Shown piece after piece: positions 62,674 to 64,000 of a DNA stretch of 64,000 nt. Source of the DNA: Varroa destructor. Taxonomy: Eukaryota > Arthropoda > Arachnida > Mesostigmata > Varroidae. How positions within the stretch are numbered: the stretch's first letter is position 1; every line of letters starts with the position of its first letter. A program made the translations under genes and the position numbers. The notes under the pieces are model-generated. The model saw only the letters and a list, made by a program, of their open reading frames with translations, was not told the DNA's origin and ran no database searches. Location of the stretch: positions 35,369,472 to 35,433,471 of the forward strand of contig NW_019211455.1 of the NCBI RefSeq assembly GCF_002443255.2, given 5' to 3'.

Positions 62674-64000
62674 ATCCACTACTGACAAGAGTGCTGGGGG
62701 GTTATCTCTTTGCTGACCATGTCGACTCTCGAGCGTCAGAAGGAGCTAAATGCTACTAGCTATTTTTACAAGAAAAAAACATTCAAAAGAACATTCTGTA
62801 GTCCATAGAAAATCAATGAGCATCAAGGAATACATAATGATACTTTAAGTTTAGATTAAGAATAATAGAAACATTTGCTTCTACGGAACATTGCCTCCAA
62901 CAAATATAATGAGTGAATGAGCAACGTATCGGCCTTTGCGCGAAACCCATACGTTGTCCTGGCTATGTGAGACAAGCAGCGTTTTTTAGGTTATGGAACT
63001 AGTTCGCAGTGTCACAATAGTATTCACTTTATTCAGCGGCCAAAATCGAATTACCCGCACAACTTTGAGTTGCTGCGTGATATTAAAGTAGTATAAATTT
63101 AAATTTCTGTCGCGTAGACAGATAATCAATGATCTAATTGGGGACAGAAAAACAGCAACGACACCAAATGCCATTAAGACTATGTAGTAATGTGTTTTCC
63201 ATGGCTCGGCTGCGTTAGTAATTTTATACATAGATATCTACAGATGCAAAGGCAACTATTATATCACAAAACCAACCAGACAACTAGACTGAACTTTGAA
63301 AGGCACAGCTTGTACGGATGCAAACTCTCTTGCTGACGCGAAGGGTTTTCGAGGTTACTAATTCGTACAGTATTTCACTTTCACTACAGTATTTCGAGAT
63401 TCATGTTAAAATTTTTGCAGACAAATTTGCTATTTGCCATCTTTGTTAGGAAATTGTCATTTACCATAATCCCTACCCATAACACTTTCTCTTAATCGGC
63501 CTCTCAAGATTGCTGTTATTGAGCCCTTACTTTAATAGTACTTTTTTAAGTGGGAAAAAATGCTTTTTAGACACATATAGACGGAAGGGAGACTGCTGAC
63601 AGTTCCGCTTCAAAGCTTTCCTCTGCTATGTCAAATTCAAAACAAATGTAGCTTGCCTTCTTACCAAGTGGTTTAATTCATCCATAATGGTTACCCAGGG
63701 TTTACCAAAAAATTTTGTACTTCCACTATGCGCATGCACATGGATCGTTAGACGTTTAGTATTATTTCGGATCCATGAGAACGGTGGTTTCTCAAACTAA
63801 AATGCTTGTGCCTCTCTTTGTATTTTTTGGCGCCCTTTTTCGTCGACTTTTAACCTTTGGATTTTTTTAGCTATACTTTCTCATTATGTTTTCAAGGAAA
63901 GCCACTCAAACGATCCATGAATCGTTGTCGTCGGTAATATTTTTATTTGTCTTCACATGTGGCCACACCCCATTTAGCGCCTCATATCTTGGAAAACTCC
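62674..64000. other. No gene recognised
   Basis: AT-rich DNA to the end of the window. The frame at 62986-63231 (-) has one hydrophobic stretch but no splice sites or family resemblance. Confidence 0.45.

Overview
The window is animal nuclear DNA. It is AT-rich, with GT-AG introns, long (AT)n runs and decayed Tc1/mariner, LINE and tRNA-like repeats. The protein families and mobile-element types suit an arthropod. That placement is inference; I cannot name a species. Multi-exon models were assembled by hand from splice signals, reading phase and resemblance to known families.

Left third (about 5.1-21.3 kb, + strand): two complete head-to-tail copies of the gene for Mediator subunit 14 (MED14), each with three coding exons and a probable non-coding first exon. 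Copy A (coding 7385-12380) predicts 1442 aa and copy B (16206-21283) predicts 1447 aa. Both are open throughout. The duplicated unit includes the upstream region: two short blocks and a 20-codon upstream ORF are shared. Introns and leaders are much more diverged than the exons, and one 243-base block in the last exon is nearly identical.

Middle (21.3-38.8 kb): a stretch with decayed LINE and mariner pieces, then a complete three-exon gene on the - strand for mitochondrial ribosomal protein mL40 (27951-32024, 202 aa), then 6.7 kb with no gene I can recognise.

Right (38.8-49.9 kb, - strand): a complete six-exon gene for the histone arginine methyltransferase CARM1/PRMT4 (585 aa), with a 6.8 kb fourth intron holding hairpins, a SINE-like element and (AT)n tracts. 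CARM1 is a coactivator of transcription and MED14 is the Mediator backbone, so both act in RNA polymerase II activation; I see no evidence that their closeness is functional.

Far right (50-64 kb): one clear exon of a DExH-box RNA helicase ending just after its Walker A motif (56704-56919, +), two or three weak exon candidates, a decayed Tc1/mariner transposase (about 59.3-59.86 kb) and long stretches without recognisable genes. No rRNA, intact tRNA, CRISPR array or intact transposon was seen.
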